From: Verrucomicrobiota bacterium
Lineage (GTDB): Bacteria; Verrucomicrobiota; Verrucomicrobiia; Opitutales; Opitutaceae
Reading direction: 5' to 3'
DNA length: 64,000 bases
Assembly: GCA_963205455.1 (NCBI GenBank)
Contig: CAUJJL010000076.1
Location: forward strand, 1 to 64,000
Each line of letters opens with the position of its first letter. Position 1 is the stretch's first letter. Below, piece after piece: positions 46,005-53,872 of the stretch. Both the position numbers and the translations under genes were made by a program. The notes under the pieces were generated by a model. The model was given only the letters and a program-made list of their open reading frames with translations, ran no database searches and had not been told where the DNA came from.

Positions 46005-48671
46005 ATGTCACCCGCTTCCGAAATTGCCGCCGCCGGTTTTGAGAACCTGCGTGATGCTGCGGAGCTTGATCAGGAGTCTCTTCTGAAGCGGTTAAGGTCC
46101 AGCGCGGATGGCCTGATGTGGGAGGAGGCGACTCAGCGCCTGGAGAAGACGGGGCCAAACGAGATCTCGGGGCAGAAGCCACCAGGATGGCCGAGGATAC
46201 TTTGGGCGGCAGTCAAACATCCGTTCAACGGCGTGCTCACGGCGCTTGGCATCGTCTCGTATTTCACGGGAGACTTGAAGGCGGTCGTCGTGATGGCAGC
46301 GATGATCGTGCTGAGCGTGGGTCTGCGATTCTGGCAGGAAATGAAATCGCTCATCCAGGCGGAATCCCTGCGCAGGCTCGTACGCATGGAATCCACGCTG
46401 CGTCGACGGGGAAATCCTCCCCCCGGTCAGGTGGCGCGCGCCCCGCTGGATCCCACGGCCTTCGAGGTGGCGACGGCGGAGATTGTCCCGGGTGATATTG
46501 TTGTTCTCTCCGCGGGCGACATGGTCCCTGCCGACCTGCGGCTTCTGGAGTCGCGGGACATGTTTGTGACTCAGGCTGCATTGACCGGAGAGGCCATGCC
46601 TGTCGAGAAGTTTGATTCCAGGAAGCCGGGGCAGGTGGTTTCGTCGACCGGGTCATCGGGGGTCCCTGCTGATGTGCTGGATTCGCCGAACCTGCTCTTC
46701 ATGGGAACGAGCATCGTCAGCGGCACGGGTCGCGCGGTTGTGCTGGCCACCGGCAACCGGACCTTTTTCGGATCGATGGCGGCGGAGCTGGCTGGGCAGC
46801 GCCCGATGACGGCGTTTGACCGCGGCGTGCGCAGCGTGAGCTGGCTGTTGATCCGGTTCATGCTGGTGATGGCGCCGACAGTCCTTCTGCTGAACGGCAT
46901 CCTGAAGCAGGACTGGCTGGAGGCGCTGCTTTTTGCGGTCGCAATTGCGGTTGGGCTGACTCCCGAGATGCTTCCGATGATCGTGAATGCGAATCTTGCG
47001 CGAGGCGCGATCGCGCTGGCGAGGCAGAAGACTATTGTGAAGCGACTGCACGCGATCCAGGGATTTGGCGCCATGGATGTGCTGTGCACGGACAAGACGG
47101 GCACGCTGACGCAGGACAAGGTCGTGTTGATCCGCCATGTCGATCTCAATGGAGTCGAAAGCAGACGCGTACTCGAGCACGCATACCTAAACAGCCTTTT
47201 TCAGACGGGGTTGAAAAACCTGTTGGATCGGGCGGTGATCGAACGCGCGGAGACTCAGGGCCTGCGCGAGGTGGCGAAACTCTGGCGCAAGGAGGACGAA
47301 TTGCCCTTTGATTTTGTGCGCAGGCGCATGTCGGTGGTCCTCCAGCGCGGCAAGGAGGATCCGGTTCTCTACTGCAAGGGCGCGGTCGAGGAAATGCTGG
47401 AGATTTCCACGCAGATGGAGGACGGCGACCAGATTGTTCCCCTGAGTGAGGATGCGGCCAGGAAGCTGAAGCTCCTTCGTGATCAATTGAACGAGGACGG
47501 CTTGCGGGTCGTTGCAGTGGGCCGCAAGCGGTTGCGGCGGTCGGCTGTAGTTTCGGTCGCGGATGAAAGCGACCTCGTCTTCTCGGGGTTTGTGGCGTTT
47601 CTGGATCCTCCCAAGGAGTCGACGGCGGAGGCGCTCCGCCTGCTCGCGGATCACGGCGTCGCTGTGAAGATTCTCACGGGGGACAATGCAATCGTCGCCC
47701 GGAAGATCTGCAGGACCGTCGGGCTGGCGGTGGATCGCGTAGCGATGGGCGGCGAGATTGAATCGCTCGACGACGGCGCGCTCGCGGAGCTGGCCGAACA
47801 AACCACGGTATTTGCCAAGCTTTCTCCGCTGCAGAAGGCGAGGGTGGTTCGTGTGCTCAAATCGCGCGGGCATACGGTGGGTTTCATGGGGGATGGCATC
47901 AACGATGCCACTGCGCTGCGCGAAGCAGATGTCGGCATTTCGGTCGACACGGCGGTCGATGTGGCGAAGGAGGCGGCGGACATCATTCTTCTCGAGAAGA
48001 GCCTGCTCGTTCTGGAGCGTGGTGTGCTCGAGGGGCGACGGACCTTTGGGAACGTCATCAAGTATATCAAAATGACTGCCAGCTCGAATTTCGGCAATGT
48101 GCTCAGCGTACTTGTCGCCAGCGCGTTCTTGCCGTTTCTGCCGATGCTGGCGGCCCAGCTTCTTGTGCAGAATCTCCTCTATGACATTTCTCAGGTGGCG
48201 ATTCCCTGGGATCGCATGGAAGCGGAGTTCCTCAAGCAACCTCGGCAGTGGAATGCGGGAACCATTGCGACCTTCATGTTCTGGATCGGCCCGATCAGCT
48301 CGATCTTCGACATTCTGACTTTCTGGGTGATGTGGAACGTGTTTGGTGCCAACTCTGCTGATCAGCAGGCGCTGTTTCAGTCCGGCTGGTTTGTTGTGGG
48401 ACTGCTTACCCAGACCTCAATCGTCCACATGATACGCACCGAGCGTATCCCGTTCATTCAAAGCACGGCGGCGCCGGTGGTGCTGGCGACCACCGCGCTC
48501 GTGATGCTCGCGGGCATCGCGTTGCCGTTTTCTCCGCTCGCCTCTGCACTGCATCTGCAGGCATTGCCGGGCAGCTTTTTTGTGTACGTCGCTTTGGTTG
48601 TCCCCGCCTACTGCCTCCTGACTCAGCTTGTGAAACGCGTCTATATCCGCCGATTTGGCAGTTGGCTCTGA
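46005..48671 (+). CDS. mgtA: Mg2+-transporting P-type ATPase (MgtA type)
   Basis: This 888-residue type IIIB P-type ATPase is started at the ATG at 46005 (MSPASEIAAAG); the open frame extends further upstream. Visible motifs are VPGDIVVLSAGDMVPADLRLLESRDMFVTQAALTGEAMPVEK in the actuator domain and the phosphorylation site DKTGTLTQDK near residue 365. KILTGDNAIVARKI and GFMGDGINDATALREADVGIS are hinge motifs. About ten membrane helices include NVLSVLVASAFLPFLPMLAAQLLVQNLLYDISQVAIPWD. These are diagnostic of MgtA/MgtB rather than Ca or heavy-metal pumps. It would import Mg2+ across the inner membrane. It is a single transcription unit; no Mg-sensing leader could be recognised upstream. Confidence 0.93.
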   Translation: MSPASEIAAAGFENLRDAAELDQESLLKRLRSSADGLMWEEATQRLEKTGPNEISGQKPPGWPRILWAAVKHPFNGVLTALGIVSYFTGDLKAVVVMAAMIVLSVGLRFWQEMKSLIQAESLRRLVRMESTLRRRGNPPPGQVARAPLDPTAFEVATAEIVPGDIVVLSAGDMVPADLRLLESRDMFVTQAALTGEAMPVEKFDSRKPGQVVSSTGSSGVPADVLDSPNLLFMGTSIVSGTGRAVVLATGNRTFFGSMAAELAGQRPMTAFDRGVRSVSWLLIRFMLVMAPTVLLLNGILKQDWLEALLFAVAIAVGLTPEMLPMIVNANLARGAIALARQKTIVKRLHAIQGFGAMDVLCTDKTGTLTQDKVVLIRHVDLNGVESRRVLEHAYLNSLFQTGLKNLLDRAVIERAETQGLREVAKLWRKEDELPFDFVRRRMSVVLQRGKEDPVLYCKGAVEEMLEISTQMEDGDQIVPLSEDAARKLKLLRDQLNEDGLRVVAVGRKRLRRSAVVSVADESDLVFSGFVAFLDPPKESTAEALRLLADHGVAVKILTGDNAIVARKICRTVGLAVDRVAMGGEIESLDDGALAELAEQTTVFAKLSPLQKARVVRVLKSRGHTVGFMGDGINDATALREADVGISVDTAVDVAKEAADIILLEKSLLVLERGVLEGRRTFGNVIKYIKMTASSNFGNVLSVLVASAFLPFLPMLAAQLLVQNLLYDISQVAIPWDRMEAEFLKQPRQWNAGTIATFMFWIGPISSIFDILTFWVMWNVFGANSADQQALFQSGWFVVGLLTQTSIVHMIRTERIPFIQSTAAPVVLATTALVMLAGIALPFSPLASALHLQALPGSFFVYVALVVPAYCLLTQLVKRVYIRRFGSWL

Positions 48672-48701
48672 GGCGGTGTGGGCCGGGTGACGGTGGCTGT
48701 A

Positions 48702-50297
48702 TCAGAGTCCGAGCGGACGCAGACGCCGGAAGATATCCTCGATCAGCGGCTCTCGGACGAGGTCAGACCAAGGTGTGTTGCTTGAGAACCGAATGAAGGC
48801 CTGATCCGACTCGCTTTGCACGCCGTAGCGAACGACGACCCGGGCCATCTTGAACGGTGAGAAAGGGTCGGTATCGGTGACCGGTACGCCGTTGTGAAGG
48901 TGCCAGAACCAGACATGTTGGAGAGATGATGCCTGCTTAAAAGTTCTGTACTCCGCGGGCGGCAATGGAGTACCGGCAACGGTGAGTGAAGCGCGAGTAG
49001 CCCGATCCTCGATGGATTTCCATCCGGCCCCTGGCCAGCAGGCATCAGGGGTGTGGGAGCTCACAAGGCTGACCGATGCCTGCCTGGGCGCCCAATAGGC
49101 AAGGTAGACGGTGATCTGTTCAATGCCTGTCGCCGAATCACGCAGGTAGGTGCGCTGGGCGAGATGCGATGTCTGCAACGTCGAGGAGAATCGGTAGAGA
49201 TCGTTCGTCGTTTCGACTCTCCAACCTGGGAACGACGAGGGAAGGAGCGATGCAAGGTCGGGCGGAGCCTTGGAATCAATCGGGGCAGGCCGAGTTTTTG
49301 CCATGAAATAGCCCAGTGCCAAGGTAACGGTTACTGTTCCCGTCAGCAGGAGCCTCGCAGGAGCGTATGAATGGCTTTCGCTTCCGGATTCATTCCTGGC
49401 AGGAAGGGGAGGGCGGCGGCCCAGTGCCCGTGCGATGAGCGCAAGGAGAAAAGCACACAGCAACAGTCCGAGGTAGCCCGAGACCGTGTGGACCGCACCG
49501 GCAATGTCGATTCCCCTCTCTGCCGCGAGGGTGAGTCCGAGCGAACGGATAAAATTTATCACGAGCGCAAGCGGAACCGAGAGCAGAATCAGGATGGTGC
49601 GCGCGAGCGGGCGCGAGACAAGGGTACCTGAAAAGAAGAGTGCTGCCACCACGCAGGAAACGAGGCTGCGCACGCCGCTGCATGCCTCTTCCACTCCAAC
49701 GCTCGCGCCCGCCAGTTCAATGATGTTGCCACTTTGGCGCGCGGGAATGCCCAGCAGGTGCAATGAGCCGATGACGCCTCGGGTCACGGCAAGCTGCAGG
49801 GCGAGCGTGAGGCGCGAGTAGGTTCCTGGCGGAAAGGGGGCGCAAAGGACGGGAATCATGCACGCGACAAAGGCCGGCCAGGCGACGGGCACCAGTCTCC
49901 ATTCCTCGCGTGCACTTACAACCCAGGTGGCTCCCAGCAGAAGGCTCATGGAGACGCCGAACAGAAAAAGGGTGAGGTGATTGGACCACGATAGCGCGGC
50001 CGCCATGAGCCCCGCAAAAGTGACAATTGCAAGGGTTGCAGCCAGCAGCAGACCGGTCAGCACAAGGGTGCCTGGAACAGAGGAGAGATACCGGGTGCAG
50101 CCCTGCACACGCGCCTCCCTGATCAGGATGAAGATGAGAAGCGGGCTGATGAGCCCGTGGGAGAGATCGGGATTGTGAATCCATTCCGGAAGCATGAACG
50201 CCATCCATGCCAGAAGGAGGATCAGTGCTGCGCCCAGAGCGAGCAGTAGGCTGGGTGGACGAGGAATTGGGGGCGGGCGTATTGTAGAGCGCTTCAT
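48702..50297 (-). CDS. Exosortase fused to an EpsI domain
   Basis: This 531-residue polytopic membrane protein has an exosortase core (about residues 1-290) with the catalytic triad Cys206 (GVEEACSGVRSL), Arg251 (LVINFIRSLGLT) and His270 (AVHTVSGYLG). An EpsI-type periplasmic domain is fused at the C-terminus (about 330-530: LASLLPSSFPGWRVE, VYLAYWAPRQ, SHTPDACWPGAGW). Exosortases cleave PEP-CTERM sorting signals on exported proteins, usually along with an EPS biosynthesis system. It starts inside the 3' end of the TPR gene upstream (ATGA overlap). I saw no PEP-CTERM protein in the window, so its targets lie elsewhere. Confidence 0.92.
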   Translation of the reverse strand: MKRSTIRPPPIPRPPSLLLALGAALILLLAWMAFMLPEWIHNPDLSHGLISPLLIFILIREARVQGCTRYLSSVPGTLVLTGLLLAATLAIVTFAGLMAAALSWSNHLTLFLFGVSMSLLLGATWVVSAREEWRLVPVAWPAFVACMIPVLCAPFPPGTYSRLTLALQLAVTRGVIGSLHLLGIPARQSGNIIELAGASVGVEEACSGVRSLVSCVVAALFFSGTLVSRPLARTILILLSVPLALVINFIRSLGLTLAAERGIDIAGAVHTVSGYLGLLLCAFLLALIARALGRRPPLPARNESGSESHSYAPARLLLTGTVTVTLALGYFMAKTRPAPIDSKAPPDLASLLPSSFPGWRVETTNDLYRFSSTLQTSHLAQRTYLRDSATGIEQITVYLAYWAPRQASVSLVSSHTPDACWPGAGWKSIEDRATRASLTVAGTPLPPAEYRTFKQASSLQHVWFWHLHNGVPVTDTDPFSPFKMARVVVRYGVQSESDQAFIRFSSNTPWSDLVREPLIEDIFRRLRPLGL

Positions 50298-51550
50298 TGC
50301 GGCTGTCCCTCCTTTGGCTTGTCGCGCGCCACCTGCGTCCGTTCATACAGGGCGAAGACCACTTCGATGGGAAGTGACTGCAGCCGCGACAGGTAGGTCG
50401 TGAGCCGCTGGTCTTCGGCATCACCGTGAAAATAGTGTTCGATCCCTGTGAGGAAGGTGAGAGGAGTTCCGGAAATCTGACGTAGTACCTCTGCGAGCAT
50501 GGAGGTCCTGTCGGCATCGTTTGAGAGCGCGGCGAGGCAATACAGTGCGGCATACCCACCGAAGTTGTCCGAGGTTGCCGCGAGGGGGTGCTTTTCGAGC
50601 ATCGAAAAGTAGGCGCGGATCAGTTGAACTTCCGGATAACTGATCAGGTTTGCCGTAAGGAATTCGACGGCCGCGAGCGTGGTTCCGGCTCCAAGTATCG
50701 ACTCGATTTCAGCGCGGCGGGCAGAGGTGTCGTGGATCATGCCGAGCGCGGCCAGCTTCAACGTGGCACGCGAACGTTCGTCGAGAGCTGAGCCTTGATT
50801 ATTAAGGATATCCAGGGCCTTACGACCGTGCTTCAGCCGGATCAAGCTATCGATGTGATGATAGAGCACCAGCGGCTTTTCGGATGAGCCAGCATGGCTG
50901 CCGAGAAGGAGGGAAACGGCGGTCGGAGGATCGAGATTCCGCAGCGTCTGTTCGAGTTGGAGCACGCCTCGTACCTCAGGGTCAAACGCGCTGGCATGTT
51001 CCAGGGCTTTCGCCAGCAGGCCGGCTTGTGGCGCCTGTCTTGAGGCAAAGAGCAGCGCGTAGACCCACGCTGGCGTAGATGCCGGGTGCTGCGCGAGTTG
51101 TTCCGCCGCCAGATGTGCGATGGACACGAAATCACCCCGATTCAGCAGAACGCGATACCAGCGCTGGGCTGTTTCTGCGCGACGATCCGGATGCGACCGG
51201 AGTAGTTGCAGGTAGATCCGGTTTGAGAGCGTGGGCTGTGATGCCTGCCAGATCCATGCGAGCAGGGCACCCGCTTCGTAGTTCTCCGGTGATTTTTCGA
51301 AGGCAAACGAGAGCGCGAGGACGGCTTCATTCAATCGGCCCGCAGCGTAGGCTTCGCGCCCCTTGTTGAAAAACAGGCGGGCCTGGATCTCTGGAAAGCG
51401 CTTCCAACGCGTAGGCAGGGCTACAGTGGCGAAGGAGATCTCGTAACCGCGCTGTTTCAGGAAACCGAATGCGAAGATGACCAGCAACAGGTAGGCGGTG
51501 AAAATTCCTGCGCCCGCAAAAAGGAACGCCCGTGTCCAGAATGGCCGCAC
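50294..51550 (-). CDS. TPR-rich membrane-anchored protein next to exosortase
   Basis: This 418-residue protein starts at a GTG at 51550, chosen because it precedes the only membrane anchor (AFLFAGAGIFTAYLLLVIFAFGFL) by a few residues; the frame is open to 51805, but that extension is Arg/Cys-rich and unlike a protein N-terminus. The remainder is helical with TPR-like repeats (FFNKGREAYAAGRLNEAVLALSFAFEKSPENYEAGALLAW). Its stop overlaps the exosortase start by 4 nt, so the two are one operon. It is probably a periplasmic partner of the exosortase system, by context only. Confidence 0.72.
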   Translation of the reverse strand: MRPFWTRAFLFAGAGIFTAYLLLVIFAFGFLKQRGYEISFATVALPTRWKRFPEIQARLFFNKGREAYAAGRLNEAVLALSFAFEKSPENYEAGALLAWIWQASQPTLSNRIYLQLLRSHPDRRAETAQRWYRVLLNRGDFVSIAHLAAEQLAQHPASTPAWVYALLFASRQAPQAGLLAKALEHASAFDPEVRGVLQLEQTLRNLDPPTAVSLLLGSHAGSSEKPLVLYHHIDSLIRLKHGRKALDILNNQGSALDERSRATLKLAALGMIHDTSARRAEIESILGAGTTLAAVEFLTANLISYPEVQLIRAYFSMLEKHPLAATSDNFGGYAALYCLAALSNDADRTSMLAEVLRQISGTPLTFLTGIEHYFHGDAEDQRLTTYLSRLQSLPIEVVFALYERTQVARDKPKEGQPQ

Positions 51551-51916
51551 TTCGGACGTCGGAACCGAGCAGATGGGAGCCCCTGCGGGCGAGAATGCCA
51601 GGAGGGGACAGACATGCCGAAAGCGGCGGGGCTTCCTCCAATGAAGGCAGGCGTCACATCCGGTTTCGTGCGCACGGCCGGAGTCACTGGGATTCTGGCA
51701 AGGCGCCTGGCCCCGCGCACCGCGCAGGCGGAACAGGGTTTTTCGGGTATTCCAGTAAAGCAGCGACCCGACCGCTCGAAAGAGATCTGCGCACCAGCCG
51801 GACACCCCGGCAGGCTACGCCACCGGTACTTCCCTGCAACGGGAATTCGTTGCGGAAGTGAGATTGGGTTCCGGAAGGTTGCAAGGGGTGATGTACGATT
51901 GGGCCGTGGGAGGGGA
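51551..51916. other. Non-coding gap between the dapF-like gene and the TPR gene
   Basis: No gene, repeat or terminator is supported here. The left part is an open but atypical upstream extension of the TPR frame. The promoter of the TPR-exosortase operon is presumably within it. Confidence 0.4.
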
Positions 51917-52768
51917 TCAGACTGTCACCTCGAAGAGCTCCGGATGGACAATCCCGTCGGCAACCCGGGTAACGCTTCCGGTCATGCGGATCGAGTAGTC
52001 GGGGGCGATTTCGATGGCCAAATTTCCGCCGGGCATATGGACCGTCACTCGGGAGTCGACCAGACCCAACCTGTGGGCGACGGCGGCGGCCGCGCTGGAA
52101 CTGCTGCCCGAGGCCAGCGTATAGCCGGCTCCACGTTCCCAGATTTCGATTCGGAGGTTGGCGCGATCCAGCACCTGAAGGAATTGCACATTCGTCTTTC
52201 TCGGAAAATTAGGGTGAACCTCGATTTGCGGCCCGAAATGACGGGCGATGGCCTCGCTGACTTCAGCGAGGGGAATGACGCAATGGGGGTTTCCGATCGT
52301 CGCGGCGCTATAAACAAAGTCCCGATCGAGAATTTGGATGCACTCGTTGATCACCTCGCGTTCAGGGCCCTGGACCGGAATCTTCCCGCTGGAAAAATTC
52401 ACCTGACCCATGTCGATCGTGATGAGCTTGGCTGCATCATGGATTTCTGAACGCACCGCGCCGCCGGAGGTTTCCAGGGTGAAAATCGGTTTTTGGATAC
52501 GCCCCTGGTCCCAGAGGTAGCGCGAGAAGATGCGGAGTCCGTTGCCCGACTTCTCGGCCTCCGAACCATCGGGGTTGAAGATCCGGAGGCGAAAGTCGCA
52601 GTCCCGCGACTCCAACGGACCCCAGAGAATGCCATCGGAACCGATTCCGAAATTGCGATGACAGATGACGCGAATCTGCGCGATGGAAGGCTCCCGCCAG
52701 GACGGAAAATCCGCAGGATTCAGCACCAGGTAGTCATTGCCCAGGGCGTGATACTTGGCGAAGCGCAT
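51917..52768 (-). CDS. DapF-fold protein with both catalytic cysteines replaced by serine
   Basis: This 283-residue protein is clearly of the diaminopimelate epimerase fold: N-terminal MRFAKYHALGNDYLVLNP (family MKFxKMHGLGNDF), NPDGSEAEKSGNGLR, and ERGAGYTLASGSSSSAAAA. In functional DapF the two sites read CGNG and ACGSG/ACGTG, and the cysteines exchange the alpha-proton. Here they are Ser74 and Ser220 (codon TCG in each case). The start is the ATG at 52768, giving the normal family length. Epimerase activity through the known two-base mechanism is therefore unlikely; a different reaction or a binding role is possible. It is divergent from a toxin-antitoxin pair and not in a lysine gene cluster. 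Confidence 0.85.
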   Translation of the reverse strand: MRFAKYHALGNDYLVLNPADFPSWREPSIAQIRVICHRNFGIGSDGILWGPLESRDCDFRLRIFNPDGSEAEKSGNGLRIFSRYLWDQGRIQKPIFTLETSGGAVRSEIHDAAKLITIDMGQVNFSSGKIPVQGPEREVINECIQILDRDFVYSAATIGNPHCVIPLAEVSEAIARHFGPQIEVHPNFPRKTNVQFLQVLDRANLRIEIWERGAGYTLASGSSSSAAAAVAHRLGLVDSRVTVHMPGGNLAIEIAPDYSIRMTGSVTRVADGIVHPELFEVTV

Positions 52769-52917
52769 GATGCACGTAGGAAAGGTCACCCGCAGCCCGT
52801 AATAAAGCCTGAAGTGGCGCTCCGCAATCCGGTGGAATGACAAACCTGCATTTCGACAAGTTATACGGATCTACTCAACAGGTTGACACAGTTTCACATT
52901 TCCACAGTCTCACAGCC

Positions 52918-53208
52918 ATGAAGAATATTACTGTTTCCGTCCCGGACGAGGTTTACCGTAAGGCTCGGTTGGCCGCAGCAAGACAGGATACGTCGGTCAG
53001 CGCTTTGGTGGCAGAATCTCTCCATGAAATAGCCACGGGGCGTTCTCGCCACGATCGGCGGGCTTCCTCCATCGATCGCGCTTTTGACGCGGTCTCCTCA
53101 TTTAGTGCGTCTGAACGACTCACGCGGGAGCAGGTCCATGACAGAGGTTTCATGAGGAAACTTGAACAACGCCTCAGTCGTCCAACCCCCGCCGACAAGG
53201 TGAGATGA
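52918..53208 (+). CDS. Ribbon-helix-helix antitoxin
   Basis: This 96-residue protein starts at ATG 52918: MKNITVSVPDEVYRKARLAAARQDTSVSALVAESL is a ribbon-helix-helix DNA-binding domain of the CopG/VapB type. A C-terminal part (residues 45-96) would wrap the toxin. Its stop overlaps the start of the PIN toxin by 4 nt (ATGA). The frame is open upstream to 52837, but that part does not resemble an antitoxin. It likely represses its own promoter in the 150-bp gap before it. Confidence 0.85.
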   Translation: MKNITVSVPDEVYRKARLAAARQDTSVSALVAESLHEIATGRSRHDRRASSIDRAFDAVSSFSASERLTREQVHDRGFMRKLEQRLSRPTPADKVR

Positions 53209-53630
53209 GAGCCGCCTTCTTTATCGACACGAATGTCCTCCTTTATCGAGCGTCTACCGATGAAGGTGAGCGTCCCAAGCGGATGGTGGCAGAAGCATTG
53301 CTCCGGCGCGGTGACATCGGCTTGTCCGCGCAAGTGCTTGCCGAGTTTTATCACAACGCGACGAGCAAGCGAGGCCTGCGAATGTCGGCTGAGAGGGCTG
53401 CGGCCATTGTTGAATCGCTGACGTTGCTGCCGGTCATCCCAATCACGTCTGAAATCGTCCAGACAGCCATTCGCTTGAGGCAGCGCTATCAGATTTCTTA
53501 TTGGGATGGGGCGATCATCGCGGCGGCCAAGGAGCTTGGCGCAAGCACCGTCTACTCCGAAGATCTCGCCCATGGGCAGGTTTATGATGGTGTTACTGTT
53601 CTGAACCCGTTCCTTCCTGACGTTGAGTAG
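53205..53630 (+). CDS. PIN-domain toxin (VapC)
   Basis: This 141-residue PIN-domain ribonuclease has FFIDTNVLLY (Asp8), QVLAEFYHNA (catalytic Glu), YWDGAIIAAA (Asp of the third acidic site) and STVYSEDLAHGQ (fourth). Its start overlaps the RHH antitoxin stop, so the pair is a type II module, and all four acidic positions look intact. It belongs to a different PIN subgroup from the one at 11458. Target RNA unknown. Confidence 0.9.
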   Translation: MRAAFFIDTNVLLYRASTDEGERPKRMVAEALLRRGDIGLSAQVLAEFYHNATSKRGLRMSAERAAAIVESLTLLPVIPITSEIVQTAIRLRQRYQISYWDGAIIAAAKELGASTVYSEDLAHGQVYDGVTVLNPFLPDVE

Positions 53631-53872
53631 TCCATTCCCCCAATTGCCGGTTCCGGCGAGGCTGCAGGTTTTGGATACTCAGCATCGTTTTATTTTCCAC
53701 GATCCTGTGTCTTCACGTCAGGCTGGACCACACTCTGCGAATACCAATTGAAAAAGAGGAGAGGGTGGGTGTGTTGCCTCGGCGGCTTTGTGATATCCGT
53801 GGATACCGCACTGTGGGGTGGACTCAGATCGATCCGTGTCTATTCAGATCATCCTGCGGACACATGCTCACT

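Noticed and set aside
52861..52917. Extended N-terminus of the RHH antitoxin (frame open from 52837)
   Set aside because: The upstream residues do not fit an RHH protein; the ATG at 52918 gives the canonical start and leaves room for a promoter.
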